Source: Ruegeria sp. HKCCSA071 (GTDB lineage: Bacteria > Pseudomonadota > Alphaproteobacteria > Rhodobacterales > Rhodobacteraceae). Taken from it: DNA of 48,366 nucleotides. Below the pieces are notes generated by a model. It did no database searches. It was not told the DNA's origin and was given only the letters and a program-made list of their open reading frames with translations. Of the stretch, positions 1 to 9,819 are shown piece by piece. Location: NCBI RefSeq assembly GCF_017872555.1, contig NZ_JAEDOX010000019.1, positions 1 through 48,366 of the forward strand, given 5' to 3'. Numbering within the stretch: position 1 is the first letter of the stretch; the number at the start of each line of letters is the position of its first letter. The position numbers and the translations under genes were made by a program.

Positions 1-248
1 TAGTCGGCGTGGCCGGGGCAGTCGACATGCGCATAGTGGCGCGCGTCGGTCTCGTATTCCACGTGCGCGGTCGAGATGGTGATGCCGCGGGCTTTCTCTT
101 CCGGCGCACCGTCAATCTGGTCATACGCTTTGAAGTCACCGAAATACTTGGTGATCGCTGCGGTCAGCGTCGTCTTGCCGTGGTCAACGTGCCCAATCGT
201 GCCGATGTTGACGTGCGGCTTATTACGCTCAAACTTTTCCTTTGCCAT
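1..248 (-). CDS. tuf: Elongation factor Tu, N-terminal part (runs off the window)
   Basis: EF-Tu is the GTPase that brings aminoacyl-tRNA to the ribosome. Only the first 82 codons are inside the window; the rest lies to the left. The translation begins [20 protein letters not shown]. It shows the G1 P-loop GHVDHGKT (about residues 19-26), the switch I motif RGITI (about 54-58) and the G3 motif DCPGH (about 76-80), all intact. The ATG at 248 follows a GAGGA-like ribosome binding site. The next gene upstream is a lipoprotein rather than fusA, so this looks like a stand-alone tuf copy and not the one in the str operon. Identity is certain; which copy it is is inference. Confidence 0.97.
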   Translation of the reverse strand, partial: MAKEKFERNKPHVNIGTIGHVDHGKTTLTAAITKYFGDFKAYDQIDGAPEEKARGITISTAHVEYETDARHYAHVDCPGHAD

Positions 249-274
249 TCCTCAGGCGCCCTTTTGCGATTTGG

Positions 275-289
275 GGGACCCTTGGTCCC
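275..289 (-). other. Hairpin in the tuf leader
   Basis: GGGACC at 275-280 and GGTCCC at 284-289 form a perfect 6-bp stem with a 3-nt loop between the proposed tuf promoter and the start codon. It has no T-run on the tuf strand, so it is a leader hairpin and not an intrinsic terminator. Confidence 0.35.
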
Positions 290-309
290 GGGTTACTATC
301 TGCGCGCGC

Positions 310-338
310 GAGATATTTGGTTCAAAGGGGAAAATCAA
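310..338 (-). promoter_or_regulatory. Probable sigma-70 promoter of tuf
   Basis: On the minus strand TTGATT (333-338) is followed after 17 bp by TATCTC (310-315), a fair match to -35/-10 elements at standard spacing. It lies about 62 bp upstream of the tuf ATG. This is a pattern match only, but a highly expressed gene needs a promoter in this 112-bp gap. Confidence 0.5.
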
Positions 339-360
339 GCACATCCTGAGGGAAATGCGC

Positions 361-954
361 TTATCCCGCCGGATTTTGCGTAACCTCGGTGGAATCGAGG
401 GGCTGGATCAGGTCTGGCCGTTTTTCGAACCAACCATTCTCTTCATGTTCTTCAGCCAGCCACTCTTCGACCCGGTCGGCAACTTTCAATGACAGACCCG
501 CCATCTGTTCCTCTTTGGTGCGTTCGTGCCCCGACCCTTTCAGCGCACTGCCTCCGGTCGTGTCTTCCAGCACCTGGAACTGCTTTCCCTTGGCCAGAAA
601 CTTTTCTTTCTTCACGTCATAGACATTGACCAGCACAATCGCGGTGCTTTTGGGATTGTAGATGATCGGGATTCCCGGAGGCGCCAGCATGTAGCCTTCC
701 AGGCTGATCCCGATGTCATATTCCTGCGTTCCTTCATAACGGCCCAGGCGAATATCGACCGCATTCTGGATGGCCTTCGTCCATTCGTCGGGCGTTGCAT
801 CGCGCGACACTGGCCCTTGCACGGCCTTGTCTGCGAAGGCGTAGTTGACCCGCAGCTTGAATTCCCCCAACGACTCGGGTGGTTCATAAACCTGTGTCTG
901 CGTGCAAGCGCCCAGCAGGGCCAGTCCGGTGATCAGCGTCAGAATGCGCAACAT
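361..954 (-). CDS. Putative lipoprotein, function unknown
   Basis: The 197-residue protein starts with a short hydrophobic signal and a lipobox LLGAC (cysteine 17), so it is probably a lipoprotein anchored in the periplasm. The mature part has no motif I can tie to a function. It is acidic and contains a YDIGISLEGYMLAPPG segment and a hydrophobic AIVLVNVYDV strand, which suggests a compact beta-rich domain. I take it to be a roseobacter-type conserved lipoprotein, but I cannot name the family. It lies between tuf and parC on the same strand and ends 112 bp before the tuf start. The start ATG at 954 has only a weak GAGACGAG ribosome binding site. Confidence 0.8.
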   Translation of the reverse strand: MLRILTLITGLALLGACTQTQVYEPPESLGEFKLRVNYAFADKAVQGPVSRDATPDEWTKAIQNAVDIRLGRYEGTQEYDIGISLEGYMLAPPGIPIIYNPKSTAIVLVNVYDVKKEKFLAKGKQFQVLEDTTGGSALKGSGHERTKEEQMAGLSLKVADRVEEWLAEEHEENGWFEKRPDLIQPLDSTEVTQNPAG

Positions 955-992
955 GTCTCGTCTCGATAGGCCTGTTTTTCTTTGGTCTAGCG

Positions 993-1025
993 CACCGATA
1001 CGGGTTGTGCCAAGCCGTATCGGTG
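993..1025. other. 11-bp stem hairpin after parC
   Basis: CACCGATACGG at 993-1003 pairs perfectly with CCGTATCGGTG at 1015-1025, with an 11-nt loop, just downstream of the parC stop. Neither strand has a T-run directly after the stem, so it is not a classical intrinsic terminator. It may still stabilise the parC 3' end or help termination. Confidence 0.45.
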
Positions 1026-1050
1026 GATTTCTACCGCAACCGGGGCCGGA

Positions 1051-3399
1051 TCACGAAAACTTATAGTCCTTCGGGAAACCATAGGGTGGCTTTTTCCCTA
1101 CGCTGGCGCGCTTGGACAGCCATTGAGACATATCTGCCTCATGCCGGGTTTTGTCGCCCGCCATGGACCATTTCAGGCCCTCCTCCCAGTTGAAGGTGGT
1201 GATGTCTGACAGACCGCCATCCAGTTCCAGCGTCCCCTGCCGCCCGCGAGCCATATTGTATTTTTGCAAACGCACACCCTTGCCGCGGGTCATTTCGGGC
1301 AATTCCTCGGTCGGGAAGACAAGGAACTTGCCGTTCTGCGACACGATTGCAACGTGGTCGCCCTCGACCGGTTTGCAGATCACTGCTGTTTCGTCGTCCT
1401 TGACGTTCAGTACCTGCTTGCCGTTTCGCGTCTGGGCCAGCACGTCATCTTCGGGCACCATGAACCCGTTGCCCGCATCCGAGGCCACCAGCAGCTTGCG
1501 CCCCGGTTTGTGAATCAGGATATCGATGATCCGTGCTTCGTTCGGCAGGTCGACCATGAGGCGCAGGGGTTCACCCATTCCCCGCCCGCCGGGAAGGTTG
1601 GCCGCGCTGACAGTATAGAACCGCCCGTTCGAAGCGAAGACCAGCAATCTGTCGGTCGTTTCCGCATGGAAGATGAAGCGCGGGCCGTCGCCGTCCTTGA
1701 ACTTCAATTCGCGCTTCAGGTCGATATGACCCGTCATGGCGCGAATCCAGCCCATCTGAGAGCAGACGACCGTGATCGGTTCCTTGTCGATCATCGCCTC
1801 AAGCGGGACCTCTTCGATCTGTCCCGCCTCAGCGAATAGCGTGCGCCGCGCGCCGCCTTCGTAATCTTTGCCGAAGGTCTTCTTGGTCTCTTTCAACTGC
1901 TCAGCGATTTTGGCCCATTGCAGGGTGGGATCGGCCAGCAGGTCCTCGAGATTGGCGCGCTCTTCCATCAACGCGTCGCGTTCGCGGACCAACTCCATCT
2001 CTTCCAGACGGCGCAAGCTGCGCAGGCGCATGTTGAGGATCGCGTCAACCTGAACCTCGGACAACTCGCCCTCGCCCGGTCTGGGTGAGACATAGTCGGC
2101 CTCGCTGGTGGCGCGGATGTGGTCGATGCCCCAGTCCTCGCGCATCAGCGCGGCTTTGGGATCGCCGTCATAGCGGATGATGTCGATCACACGGTCGAGG
2201 TTCAGGAAGGCAACGATAAAGCCCTCCAACACTTCCAGCCTGTGGTCGATCTTGGCCATGCGGTGGCGCGAGCGGCGGATCAGCACCTCTTGCCGGTGAT
2301 CGAGGAACGCGCGCAGCACTTCCTTCATCGAGCAGACCTTGGGCGTCACCCCGTCGATCAGCACGTTCATGTTCAGGCTGAACCGCACCTCAAGGTCCGA
2401 GTTGCGATAAAGCATGCCCATCAGCACCTCGGGGTCCACGTTTTTCGAGCGCGGTTCGAGGATCAGGCGGATGTCATCGGCAGATTCGTCGCGCACGTCT
2501 GCCAAGATCGGGATTTTCTTGGTCTGGATCAGCTCGGCGATCTTCTCGATCAGCTTGGACTTCTGAACCTGATAGGGAATCTCGGTGACGATGATCTGCC
2601 ACTGACCGCGCCCCAGATCCTCGACCTCGTACTTGCAGCGCAAACGGAACGAACCGCGACCGGTGCGATAGGCTTGCGCGATATTCTCGGGCGGCTCGAC
2701 AATTACGCCTCCGGTCGGGAAGTCAGGGCCGGGCACGTAGTTCAGCAACGTGTCATCGCGCGCGTCCGGCGTCTTGATCAGATGCAGACATGCATCGCAG
2801 AGTTCCGAGATGTTGTGCGGCGGGATATTCGTCGCCATCCCCACCGCGATACCACTTGCGCCATTGGCCAGCAGATTCGGGAACTGTGCGGGCAGCACGA
2901 CCGGTTCGGTCAGCGTGCCATCATAGTTGTCGCGGAAATCGACGGCGTCTTCGTTCAACCCTTCCAGCAGCGCTTCGGCCACGATGGTCATCCGCGCCTC
3001 GGTATAGCGTGAGGCCGCCGGGTTATCGCCGTCGATATTGCCAAAGTTCCCCTGCCCGTCGACCAGCGGATAGCGGACGTTGAAATCCTGTGCCAGACGC
3101 GCCATCGCGTCATAGATCGCGGCGTCGCCATGCGGGTGATAGTTGCCCATCACGTCGCCGGAAATCTTGGCAGATTTCCGGAAACCTCCGGTTGCACTGA
3201 GTCGCAACTCTCTCATCGCATAGAGGATTCGGCGGTGAACCGGCTTCAACCCGTCCCGCGCATCGGGTAGCGCCCGGTGCATGATGGTGGACAGCGCATA
3301 GGTCAGATACCGCTCACCAATCGCGCGGCGCAGCGGTTCCGCCACCTCGCCCCCACCTGCAGGGGCCTCCATGTTGGGGTCATCGATCGTATCGTTCAT
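1051..3399 (-). CDS. parC: DNA topoisomerase IV subunit A
   Basis: ParC is the DNA-cutting subunit of topoisomerase IV, which pairs with ParE to separate daughter chromosomes. The 782-residue protein has the winged-helix/tower N-terminal part with the catalytic tyrosine in [10 protein letters not shown] (Tyr132) and the [19 protein letters not shown] segment, then the C-terminal beta-pinwheel from about residue 500. I chose the ATG at 3399 ([13 protein letters not shown]). The frame is open further up to a TTG at 3480, but that stretch does not resemble the family. At the positions matching E. coli ParC Ser80 and Glu84 (quinolone-determining region) this protein has Ala93 and Asp97. The assignment to ParC rather than GyrA rests on length and overall resemblance. 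Confidence 0.93.
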   Translation of the reverse strand: MNDTIDDPNMEAPAGGGEVAEPLRRAIGERYLTYALSTIMHRALPDARDGLKPVHRRILYAMRELRLSATGGFRKSAKISGDVMGNYHPHGDAAIYDAMARLAQDFNVRYPLVDGQGNFGNIDGDNPAASRYTEARMTIVAEALLEGLNEDAVDFRDNYDGTLTEPVVLPAQFPNLLANGASGIAVGMATNIPPHNISELCDACLHLIKTPDARDDTLLNYVPGPDFPTGGVIVEPPENIAQAYRTGRGSFRLRCKYEVEDLGRGQWQIIVTEIPYQVQKSKLIEKIAELIQTKKIPILADVRDESADDIRLILEPRSKNVDPEVLMGMLYRNSDLEVRFSLNMNVLIDGVTPKVCSMKEVLRAFLDHRQEVLIRRSRHRMAKIDHRLEVLEGFIVAFLNLDRVIDIIRYDGDPKAALMREDWGIDHIRATSEADYVSPRPGEGELSEVQVDAILNMRLRSLRRLEEMELVRERDALMEERANLEDLLADPTLQWAKIAEQLKETKKTFGKDYEGGARRTLFAEAGQIEEVPLEAMIDKEPITVVCSQMGWIRAMTGHIDLKRELKFKDGDGPRFIFHAETTDRLLVFASNGRFYTVSAANLPGGRGMGEPLRLMVDLPNEARIIDILIHKPGRKLLVASDAGNGFMVPEDDVLAQTRNGKQVLNVKDDETAVICKPVEGDHVAIVSQNGKFLVFPTEELPEMTRGKGVRLQKYNMARGRQGTLELDGGLSDITTFNWEEGLKWSMAGDKTRHEADMSQWLSKRASVGKKPPYGFPKDYKFS

Positions 3400-3600
3400 A
3401 TATGATGTGATACGACGCAAGTGCGCCTTGGTAAAGCGAGCAGCACATAAATTGCTGGGGAAAAGTCGCGCTTTTTGCAACAGGGGGAGACACCATGTTG
3501 TTTTCCCCCATTTTTCGACTCGCCCCCCGAAATATGCTAAGCTTTCATCAATTGAGATACTGCCATTTGTTGATGTTACGATTGCCTTGGGGGATGCGCC

Positions 3601-4230
3601 ATGACGCGCCTGATACTTGTTACCTTTGCCGCGCTCGGCTGGACCTTTTACGTGATGAGCGGCGGCCCTGATTTTGAACCGCGCGGCGTGCGCCCTGCCA
3701 AACCAGAACGCGTGGCTGTCGTGGCCGAACCGGTTGCCCCGGTCGTTGAACCTGCACCTGTCGAAGATTTGGTCACCCGTGCTGCGGTCAAACCCGCTCT
3801 GGTGGCTCCACCTGTTGCCGAGGCGGTAACCCAGTTGGGTGAGACCGAAACAAAGGCCCTCCTCTCGCAGGTCGCGGCTGGCTTGAAGGCCAATCCCTCC
3901 CTGTTCCAGGACGAAAGCGTGACCCTGACCCTGGCATCATTGGAACAGGGCGTAAGCGCGCTGGAGCAGGTGGTCACCGACGCCGAGCTGCCCACAGTCG
4001 AACTGCCCACGCCTGCCGAGGCCCCGAAGGACATCCGCGAAATCTCGGGCACCCGGGTTAATCTGCGCGATGGGCCCGGTACAATCTATCCCATCATCGG
4101 TAAAGCCGCGCTTGGCCAACAGGTCGAGGTCCTGAGCGATTCCGGCACCGGCTGGTTACGCCTGCGCGTGTTGCCCGCGCAACAGGTCGGGTGGATTTCA
4201 GCATCACTTGTCCGGAAAACATCAAACTGA
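3601..4230 (+). CDS. SH3b-domain periplasmic or envelope protein
   Basis: The 209-residue protein has one N-terminal hydrophobic segment (about residues 4-20: signal or anchor). A long Pro/Ala/Val/Glu-rich low-complexity linker follows to about residue 140. It ends in a bacterial SH3 (SH3_3-type) domain at about 148-207 with the typical [10 protein letters not shown] ... GWLRLRV ... GWISASLV pattern. SH3b domains usually bind peptidoglycan or peptide ligands in the periplasm, so a cell-wall-associated role is likely; no catalytic domain is present. The ATG at 3601 follows a G-rich TTGGGGGATG stretch. The gene is divergent from parC, with about 200 bp between the start codons. Confidence 0.85.
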   Translation: MTRLILVTFAALGWTFYVMSGGPDFEPRGVRPAKPERVAVVAEPVAPVVEPAPVEDLVTRAAVKPALVAPPVAEAVTQLGETETKALLSQVAAGLKANPSLFQDESVTLTLASLEQGVSALEQVVTDAELPTVELPTPAEAPKDIREISGTRVNLRDGPGTIYPIIGKAALGQQVEVLSDSGTGWLRLRVLPAQQVGWISASLVRKTSN

Positions 4231-4299
4231 CGCCCGGACGTCATTGCCCTGCCGCAAACCCCACCCTAGCTTTTGGTGGGGTTCAGCTTCGGAAGGCAC

Positions 4300-5127
4300 A
4301 TGCAGAAATCGATTCTTATTACGGGATGCTCGTCGGGCATTGGTCTGGACGCAGCACACGGAATGCGTGCACGAGGCTGGCGTGTGTTTGCATCCTGCCG
4401 ACAGCAGCGCGACTGTGACCGCCTGCGCGCGCAGGGGTTTGAAAGCCCAAGAATCGACTATACCGACCGCGACAGCATTTCCTCGGGATTGTCATATGTA
4501 CTTGAGGCAACGGGTGGAACTTTGGACGCGCTGTTCAACAACGGTGCGCACGGGCTGCCCGGTGCGGTTGAAGACGTCCCGACAGACGCTCTGCGTCATA
4601 TCTTTGAAACCAATGTCTTTGGATGGCACGAGCTGACCAGACAGGTTATTCCCGTCATGCGCGAGCAGGGCCACGGCCGGATCGTGCAATGTTCCTCGGT
4701 ACTTGGTCTTGTCGCCTTCCCCTGGCGCGGCGCATATGTCGCCACCAAATACGCCATCGAAGGACTGACCGACACCTTGCGGCTGGAGCTGCGGGATACA
4801 GACATTCAGGTCGTTTTGATCGAGCCCGGCCCGATCACCTCAAAGCTCAGGGAAAAGGCAATCCCCGTGTTCGAGAAATACATCGACTGGGAAAACTCGG
4901 CCCTGCGGGAAAAATACGAAGGTTCGCTGCTGAAGCGACTATACGAAAACAGTGCGCCCGACCGGTTCGAACTGCCAGCCTCTGCCGTCACCGACAAGCT
5001 GGCCCATGCGGTCGAGGCGCGACGCCCCAAACCACGCTACTATGTGACCACCCCGACATATGTCGCTGGGGTTCTGCGCCGAATTCTGCCCACAAAAGCC
5101 ACGGACCGCATCCTTTCGGATATCTGA
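4300..5127 (+). CDS. SDR family NAD(P)-dependent oxidoreductase
   Basis: This 275-residue classical short-chain dehydrogenase has the cofactor motif TGCSSGIG (residues 8-15), an NNG variant of the NNAG motif (LFNNGAHG) and the catalytic Ser133-Tyr146-Lys150 set (CSSVLG; YVATK). The C-terminal half (EPGPITSKLREKA, then a long helical stretch) is typical of SDRs acting on lipid or steroid-like substrates, but the substrate cannot be read from sequence. The ATG at 4300 has GGAAGG six bases upstream; an earlier in-frame TTG at 4273 lacks such a site. It starts 69 bp after the SH3 gene on the same strand. Confidence 0.88.
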   Translation: MQKSILITGCSSGIGLDAAHGMRARGWRVFASCRQQRDCDRLRAQGFESPRIDYTDRDSISSGLSYVLEATGGTLDALFNNGAHGLPGAVEDVPTDALRHIFETNVFGWHELTRQVIPVMREQGHGRIVQCSSVLGLVAFPWRGAYVATKYAIEGLTDTLRLELRDTDIQVVLIEPGPITSKLREKAIPVFEKYIDWENSALREKYEGSLLKRLYENSAPDRFELPASAVTDKLAHAVEARRPKPRYYVTTPTYVAGVLRRILPTKATDRILSDI

Positions 5128-5204
5128 GACGTTATTTCCCGTTCGCTTTTCGACGCCTTGACGCTAGATGGGTGATAATCGAAAAAACCGGACGGTGACT
5201 TTAA

Positions 5205-5408
5205 ATGGACCCTTTAATGGTCATTCTGCTTCTGGCCATGGCGGCGGTTGTCGTTGTGTTAGCCCTGGGCATCGCGAATTTCGGCAAAAGCGGCATGGAA
5301 GCAGCAAAGAAAAGCAACAAGATGATGCGTCTGCGTATCCTCTTTCAGTTCATCGCCGTTATTTTGATCGTGCTATACGTATATCTACGCGGGCAAGGGG
5401 TGCAGTAA
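5205..5408 (+). CDS. Twin-transmembrane HIG1-domain protein
   Basis: The 67-residue protein has two membrane helices (about residues 4-24 and 43-61). A short basic loop (NFGKSGMEAAKKSNKMMRLR) joins them. This matches the HIG1 / 'hypoxia induced' family; relatives in alphaproteobacteria associate with cytochrome c oxidase (inference from the family). The stop codon overlaps the start of the next gene by one base (TAATG), so it is translationally coupled to the cobalamin adenosyltransferase. Confidence 0.85.
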   Translation: MDPLMVILLLAMAAVVVVLALGIANFGKSGMEAAKKSNKMMRLRILFQFIAVILIVLYVYLRGQGVQ

Positions 5409-5980
5409 TGGTTGTACTGAACAAAATCTACACGCGCACGGGCGACGACGGCAAAACCGCTCTGGGCAATGGCGAGCGTGTGGCGAAGTACTCGGGTCGC
5501 GTTGCCGCCTACGGAACAGTGGACGAGCTGAACTCATTTGTTGGCGTGGCCCGCACCGAGGCTGAAGGCGAAGTCGATGCCGCCTTGTCGCGGATTCAGA
5601 ACGACCTGTTTGATCTTGGCGCAGATTTCTGCCGCCCTGAAATGGAGAAGGATGCAGAAGCGGACTATCCACCGCTGCGAATCGTATCCGCTCAGATCGA
5701 CCGGCTGGAAGCCGAAATTGACACCATGAACGAAACACTGGAACCGCTGCGCAGCTTCATCCTGCCGGGCGGTTCGCGGCTGGCCGCGCATTTGCACGTG
5801 TGCCGCACTGTATCGCGTCGCGCCGAGCGGTTGGCGGTGGAACTGACAAATATGGAACCGGTTAACGACGTGGCCGTCAAATACCTCAACCGGCTAAGTG
5901 ATTGGTTTTTCGTCGCGGCCCGGTGCGCAAATAACGATGGCAAGGACGACGTGCTGTGGGTTCCTGGCGCCAACCGCTGA
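5408..5980 (+). CDS. cobO-like (pduO/mmaB type): ATP:cob(I)alamin adenosyltransferase, PduO type
   Basis: The enzyme transfers the adenosyl group of ATP to cob(I)alamin to make coenzyme B12. The 190-residue protein has the PduO-type signature near the N-terminus: TRTGDDGKTALGNG (about 9-22), the KYSGRVAAYGTVDELNS segment, and the later RSFILPGG and CRTVSRRAER motifs that bind ATP and B12. Length is normal for the family. It overlaps the HIG1 gene by one base, so the two are probably cotranscribed. Its product would supply adenosylcobalamin to mutases such as those of the ethylmalonyl-CoA pathway, to which mcd in this window belongs (inference). Confidence 0.92.
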   Translation: MVVLNKIYTRTGDDGKTALGNGERVAKYSGRVAAYGTVDELNSFVGVARTEAEGEVDAALSRIQNDLFDLGADFCRPEMEKDAEADYPPLRIVSAQIDRLEAEIDTMNETLEPLRSFILPGGSRLAAHLHVCRTVSRRAERLAVELTNMEPVNDVAVKYLNRLSDWFFVAARCANNDGKDDVLWVPGANR

Positions 5981-6180
5981 ATTTTTCCCTGAAAACAGGC
6001 CCAGTTCGGGCAACAATCTTGCGTGCCTCAAGGTAAAAAACTGCAAAACGCGACGTCCCGACGCGACGACGTGACGATTTTGCTCTGTTTTGCGGGTGCA
6101 GCAGACGTTATCAAGTCCGACGAGAGCATTGGTGGAGTCGCCTTCGCGGCTTGCCGTTTTTTTGAGGAGAAAGCGCTACA

Positions 6181-6939
6181 ATGAAGGTACTGGTACCTGT
6201 CAAACGCGTGATTGACTACAATGTGAAGGTCCGCGTGAAAGCGGACGGTAGCGGTGTTGATCTCGCCAATGTCAAAATGTCGATGAATCCGTTCGACGAG
6301 ATTGCGGTTGAAGAGGCCATTCGCCTGAAAGAGGCTGGCAAGGCAGACGAAGTTGTTGCCGTTTCAATTGGTGTGAAGCAGGCGCAAGAGACGCTGCGGA
6401 CCGCTCTGGCCATGGGTGCCGACCGCGCGATCCTTGTTGTTGCGACGGATGATGTGCACACCGATATCGAGCCGCTGGCAGTTGCCAAGATCCTGGCCAA
6501 AGTGGTCGAGGAAGAGCAGCCCGGCATCGTTCTGGCGGGCAAGCAGGCGATCGACAACGACATGAACGCCACCGGTCAGATGCTGTCGGCCCTGTTGGGC
6601 TGGTCGCAGGGCACCTTTGCCTCGGAACTGGATATTGAAGGCGACAGTGCCAAGATCACCCGCGAGGTGGATGGCGGGTTGCAGACTATCAGCGTCAAGA
6701 TGCCGACCATCGTGACCGTTGACCTGCGCCTGAACGAGCCGCGCTATGCGTCGCTGCCCAACATCATGAAGGCGAAGAAAAAGCCGCTGGATGAGAAAAC
6801 CGCAGCCGATTACGGCGTCGACGTCACGCCGCGCCTGGAAATCGTCAAGACCGAAGAACCGCCGGCACGTGCCGCAGGTATCATCGTTGGCTCGGTGGAT
6901 GAGCTGGTTTCGAAACTCAAAGAAGTGGGGGCTGTGTGA
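6181..6939 (+). CDS. etfB: Electron transfer flavoprotein subunit beta
   Basis: EtfB forms the ETF heterodimer with EtfA; it takes electrons from acyl-CoA dehydrogenases and passes them to ETF-quinone oxidoreductase. The 252-residue protein begins [20 protein letters not shown] and carries the ETF-beta signature region ([23 protein letters not shown], about residues 180-202). The start ATG at 6181 follows a clear GAGGAG ribosome binding site. Its stop overlaps the etfA start (TGATG), so the two subunits are translationally coupled. Mcd, encoded further right in this window, is one likely electron donor. Confidence 0.97.
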   Translation: MKVLVPVKRVIDYNVKVRVKADGSGVDLANVKMSMNPFDEIAVEEAIRLKEAGKADEVVAVSIGVKQAQETLRTALAMGADRAILVVATDDVHTDIEPLAVAKILAKVVEEEQPGIVLAGKQAIDNDMNATGQMLSALLGWSQGTFASELDIEGDSAKITREVDGGLQTISVKMPTIVTVDLRLNEPRYASLPNIMKAKKKPLDEKTAADYGVDVTPRLEIVKTEEPPARAAGIIVGSVDELVSKLKEVGAV

Positions 6940-7868
6940 TGGCTGTACTTCTGCTTGCCGAAGTCAACAACGGCGAACTGGCGCTGGACGCCACTGCCAA
7001 GGCAGTAAACGCTGCCAAGGTGCTGGGTGACGTGACCGTTCTGGCCGCAGGTGGCTCGGCCGCCGCCGCCGGCGAGGCTGCCGCCAAGATCGACGGCGTG
7101 TCCAAGGTGCTGGTTGCCGAAGACGCATCGCTGGGTCATCGCCTGGCGGAATCGACCGCCGCGCTGATCGTGGGACTGGCCGATGGGTACGAGCATATCG
7201 TGGCCCCCGCGACCACCGACGCCAAGAACGTGATGCCGCGCGTCGCAGCCCTGCTGGACGTGATGGTGATCTCGGATGCCTCGGGCGTGGTCGATGGCTC
7301 GACGTTTGAGCGCCCGATCTATGCGGGCAACGCGATCCAGACCGTGAAGTCGAACGATGCCAAGAAGGTCGTCACCATCCGCACCGCGTCCTTCGACGCG
7401 GCGGGGACCGGCGGCTCGGCTGCGGTCGAGACCATCTCGGTCGGCGACAATCCCGGCCTGTCGTCGTGGGTCGAAGACAAGGTCGCCGCAAGTGACCGTC
7501 CGGAACTGACCTCGGCTGGTGTTGTTGTCTCGGGCGGCCGTGGTGTCGGCTCGGAAGAAGACTTCAAGCTGATCGAAGCTTTGGCTGACAAGCTGGGTGC
7601 TGCGGTTGGCGCGTCGCGCGCCGCTGTCGACTCGGGCTATGCCCCGAACGACTGGCAAGTGGGTCAGACCGGCAAGGTTGTTGCCCCCGATCTTTATGTC
7701 GCCGTCGGCATCTCGGGCGCGATCCAGCACCTTGCGGGCATGAAGGACTCAAAGGTCATCGTTGCGATCAACAAGGACGAAGAGGCACCGATCTTCCAGG
7801 TCGCCGACTTCGGACTGGTCGCCGACCTGTTCCAGGCGGTCCCGGAACTGACCGAAAAGCTCGGCTGA
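6939..7868 (+). CDS. etfA: Electron transfer flavoprotein subunit alpha
   Basis: EtfA (309 residues) binds FAD in its C-terminal domain. The signature is visible from about residue 190: SGGRGVG, then [46 protein letters not shown], and the terminal [18 protein letters not shown]. The ATG at 6939 overlaps the etfB stop by one base; a GTG one codon earlier is also possible. A strong terminator lies 32 bp after the stop, so the operon is probably just etfBA. Confidence 0.97.
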   Translation: MAVLLLAEVNNGELALDATAKAVNAAKVLGDVTVLAAGGSAAAAGEAAAKIDGVSKVLVAEDASLGHRLAESTAALIVGLADGYEHIVAPATTDAKNVMPRVAALLDVMVISDASGVVDGSTFERPIYAGNAIQTVKSNDAKKVVTIRTASFDAAGTGGSAAVETISVGDNPGLSSWVEDKVAASDRPELTSAGVVVSGGRGVGSEEDFKLIEALADKLGAAVGASRAAVDSGYAPNDWQVGQTGKVVAPDLYVAVGISGAIQHLAGMKDSKVIVAINKDEEAPIFQVADFGLVADLFQAVPELTEKLG

Positions 7869-7900
7869 ACGCAGCCCGGGGCCTTAGCCCCTCAACCACC

Positions 7901-7927
7901 AAAGGCCCGCCACCAAGCGGGCCTTTT
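7901..7927 (+). terminator. Intrinsic terminator of etfBA, overlapping the opposing gene's end
   Basis: The sequence reads AAAGGCCCGC, a short loop, then GCGGGCCTTTTT: a 10-bp GC-rich stem followed by T's. It sits directly against the stop codon (7928-7930) of the converging DUF6473-like gene. The A-run on the other side could let it work in both directions. Confidence 0.85.
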
Positions 7928-8731
7928 TCAATTTAACCCCCTCAAAGCCACCTCAAGCTTCAAAGCTATCTCCCCGTGCGCGGAGGGGCCGAGCATATGC
8001 TCGGCCACAGGCTGTTGCAGCGTCCCGAACAGCACGTCCTCGATCTCGTCTGACAAGGAGGACACACAGACCGTGCATTCCACTACATCGGCACACAACG
8101 GTCGAACCTGTTCGATCATGTCAGCATCGGGCAAGACAAGGTCGCGATGCCGATCCTCCTGTCGATGTATTTGCAGCCAGAGAAGAACAACCCGTGGCTT
8201 GATCCGTCGCACCAGCTCGGATGTGTTGCGCAACCAAGTCTCTCGCAACTCCTGCGCCACAACCTCAAAACGCGCGTCCTTTATGGCCCGCAATCTCTCC
8301 AGTAAATGCCTGACAAAGTGGATTTCCGTGAAATCGACCTCAGGATAAAGGTCCTGCAAGTCGCACGAGGGTTCAAGAAACCGATCATTCCGACGCGAAT
8401 GCACGCGATAAAACCTGTTCGACTGGTACGGCACGTCCAGCACTTGCAGCACACAAAGGTCTGATCCATTGACATGATTTAAGACCCCCGGATCAGCAAG
8501 CAACGCATCAGCCCCACAAAAAAGACTGCCAAAATTGATACAAGGTTGCGGCAATCTTTTGGCAAGCAATGCCGGGTACGGGTATTCCACGAACCGGCCA
8601 AACGTCTCTTCTCCACCCAGACAGGCCACATAAGGCGTCTCAAGATTTCCGTGCGGCGCCCGAAACCAAAGGTTTGATCCTGCATATTGGCACGCGGCCT
8701 CTGTGCCGTCGCTTACCCGATGAAAGCTCAT
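7928..8731 (-). CDS. DUF6473-like protein, function unknown
   Basis: The 267-residue protein resembles a Rhodobacteraceae family of unknown function that I recognise as DUF6473. The match rests on the block VLQVLDVPYQSNRFYRVH-RRNDRFL and the segment DFTEIHFVRHLLERL (middle of the protein). The N-terminal part (NLWFRAP, CLGGEETFGRFV, NFGSLFCGADALL) looks like an alpha/beta fold with Ser/Gly loops of the kind seen in SGNH-type hydrolases, but I do not see a full catalytic set and make no enzymatic claim. I place the start at the ATG at 8731 (MSFHRVSDG); longer frames upstream run into the neighbouring gene. It converges with etfA and shares its terminator. Confidence 0.75.
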   Translation of the reverse strand: MSFHRVSDGTEAACQYAGSNLWFRAPHGNLETPYVACLGGEETFGRFVEYPYPALLAKRLPQPCINFGSLFCGADALLADPGVLNHVNGSDLCVLQVLDVPYQSNRFYRVHSRRNDRFLEPSCDLQDLYPEVDFTEIHFVRHLLERLRAIKDARFEVVAQELRETWLRNTSELVRRIKPRVVLLWLQIHRQEDRHRDLVLPDADMIEQVRPLCADVVECTVCVSSLSDEIEDVLFGTLQQPVAEHMLGPSAHGEIALKLEVALRGLN

Positions 8732-8896
8732 ACCAAGCCCCCCAAATTTTTCACCCAATTGCCAATTTGCGGCCTTAGGTATTGAGAATCTCCTAATGCG
8801 CGCATTTGAAGCAAAATTGACCGGTTCGATCCCCTTGCCGCCCGCCCCGGTCTGCCGATACTGTCCCGGTATCCTCCAGGGCAAAGGCAGCTGAAC

Positions 8897-9772
8897 ATGG
8901 AAGTTAAATCGGTCGGGGTGATTGGTGCGGGTCAGATGGGCAACGGCATTGCTCATGTTCTGGCTTTGGCGGAATACGATGTCTTGCTGAATGATGTCAG
9001 TCAGGATGCGTTGAACAGCGCAATGGCCACGATCGAAGGCAACATGGCGCGTCAGGCGTCACGCGGCAAGATCACTGACGATGCGATGCAGGCAGCCCTG
9101 AAGCGTATTACAACCACCCTTGAATTGCCGCAGCTGGGGCAGACAGATCTGGTGATCGAGGCCGCGACCGAGCGGGAAACGGTCAAACAGGCCATTTTCG
9201 AAGATCTGCAACCTCACCTTCTGCCGCATACGATCCTGACGTCGAATACGTCGTCCATTTCCATCACGCGTCTGGCCAGCCGCACGGACCGGCCCGAACG
9301 TTTTATGGGTTTCCACTTCATGAACCCGGTTCCAATCATGCAATTGGTGGAACTGATCCGCGGCATCGCAACGGATGAGGAAACCTTCAAAGCCTGCAAG
9401 GCGGTCGTGGACCGGCTGGGCAAAACGGCCGCCAGCGCCGAAGATTTCCCGGCTTTCATCGTTAACCGCATCCTGATGCCGATGATCAACGAAGCCGTTT
9501 ATACGCTTTATGAAGGTGTCGGAAGCGTCCAATCCATTGATCAATCGATGAAGCTGGGCGCGAATCATCCAATGGGGCCGTTGGAGTTGGCGGACTTCAT
9601 CGGGCTGGACACCTGTCTCGCCATCATGAACGTCTTGCATGATGGTCTGGCCGATACCAAGTATCGCCCCTGCCCGCTTTTGACCAAATACGTCGAGGCA
9701 GGATGGCTGGGGCGCAAGACGCAGCGCGGTTTCTATGACTATCGCGGCGAGGTGCCGGTTCCGACCCGCTGA
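8897..9772 (+). CDS. hbd (paaH/fadB2 type): 3-hydroxybutyryl-CoA dehydrogenase
   Basis: The enzyme oxidises or reduces 3-hydroxyacyl-CoA, usually 3-hydroxybutyryl-CoA, with NAD(P). The 291-residue protein has the Rossmann motif GAGQMG (residues 10-15), the active-site loop TSNTSS (115-120), the HxxNP motif (His140, Asn143 in GFHFMNPVP) and a C-terminal dimerisation domain with GPLELADFIGLD. Length matches the single-domain Hbd family, not the fused FadB type. It is divergent from the DUF6473-like gene, with 165 bp between, and stands alone on its strand. It could serve butyrate or polyhydroxybutyrate metabolism. Confidence 0.93.
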   Translation: MEVKSVGVIGAGQMGNGIAHVLALAEYDVLLNDVSQDALNSAMATIEGNMARQASRGKITDDAMQAALKRITTTLELPQLGQTDLVIEAATERETVKQAIFEDLQPHLLPHTILTSNTSSISITRLASRTDRPERFMGFHFMNPVPIMQLVELIRGIATDEETFKACKAVVDRLGKTAASAEDFPAFIVNRILMPMINEAVYTLYEGVGSVQSIDQSMKLGANHPMGPLELADFIGLDTCLAIMNVLHDGLADTKYRPCPLLTKYVEAGWLGRKTQRGFYDYRGEVPVPTR

Positions 9773-9819
9773 CAAAACCGCCCTTGCCAAGCACGGTGTC
9801 GGTCAGATGAAGACACGGG

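Noticed and set aside
2119..3012. Plus-strand frame of 297 codons opposite parC
   Set aside because: Shadow of parC.
6136..6162. Small stem before a T-run in the etfB leader
   Set aside because: Only a 6-bp stem with a G-T pair, several bases from the T's and directly before the ribosome binding site; too weak to call an attenuator.
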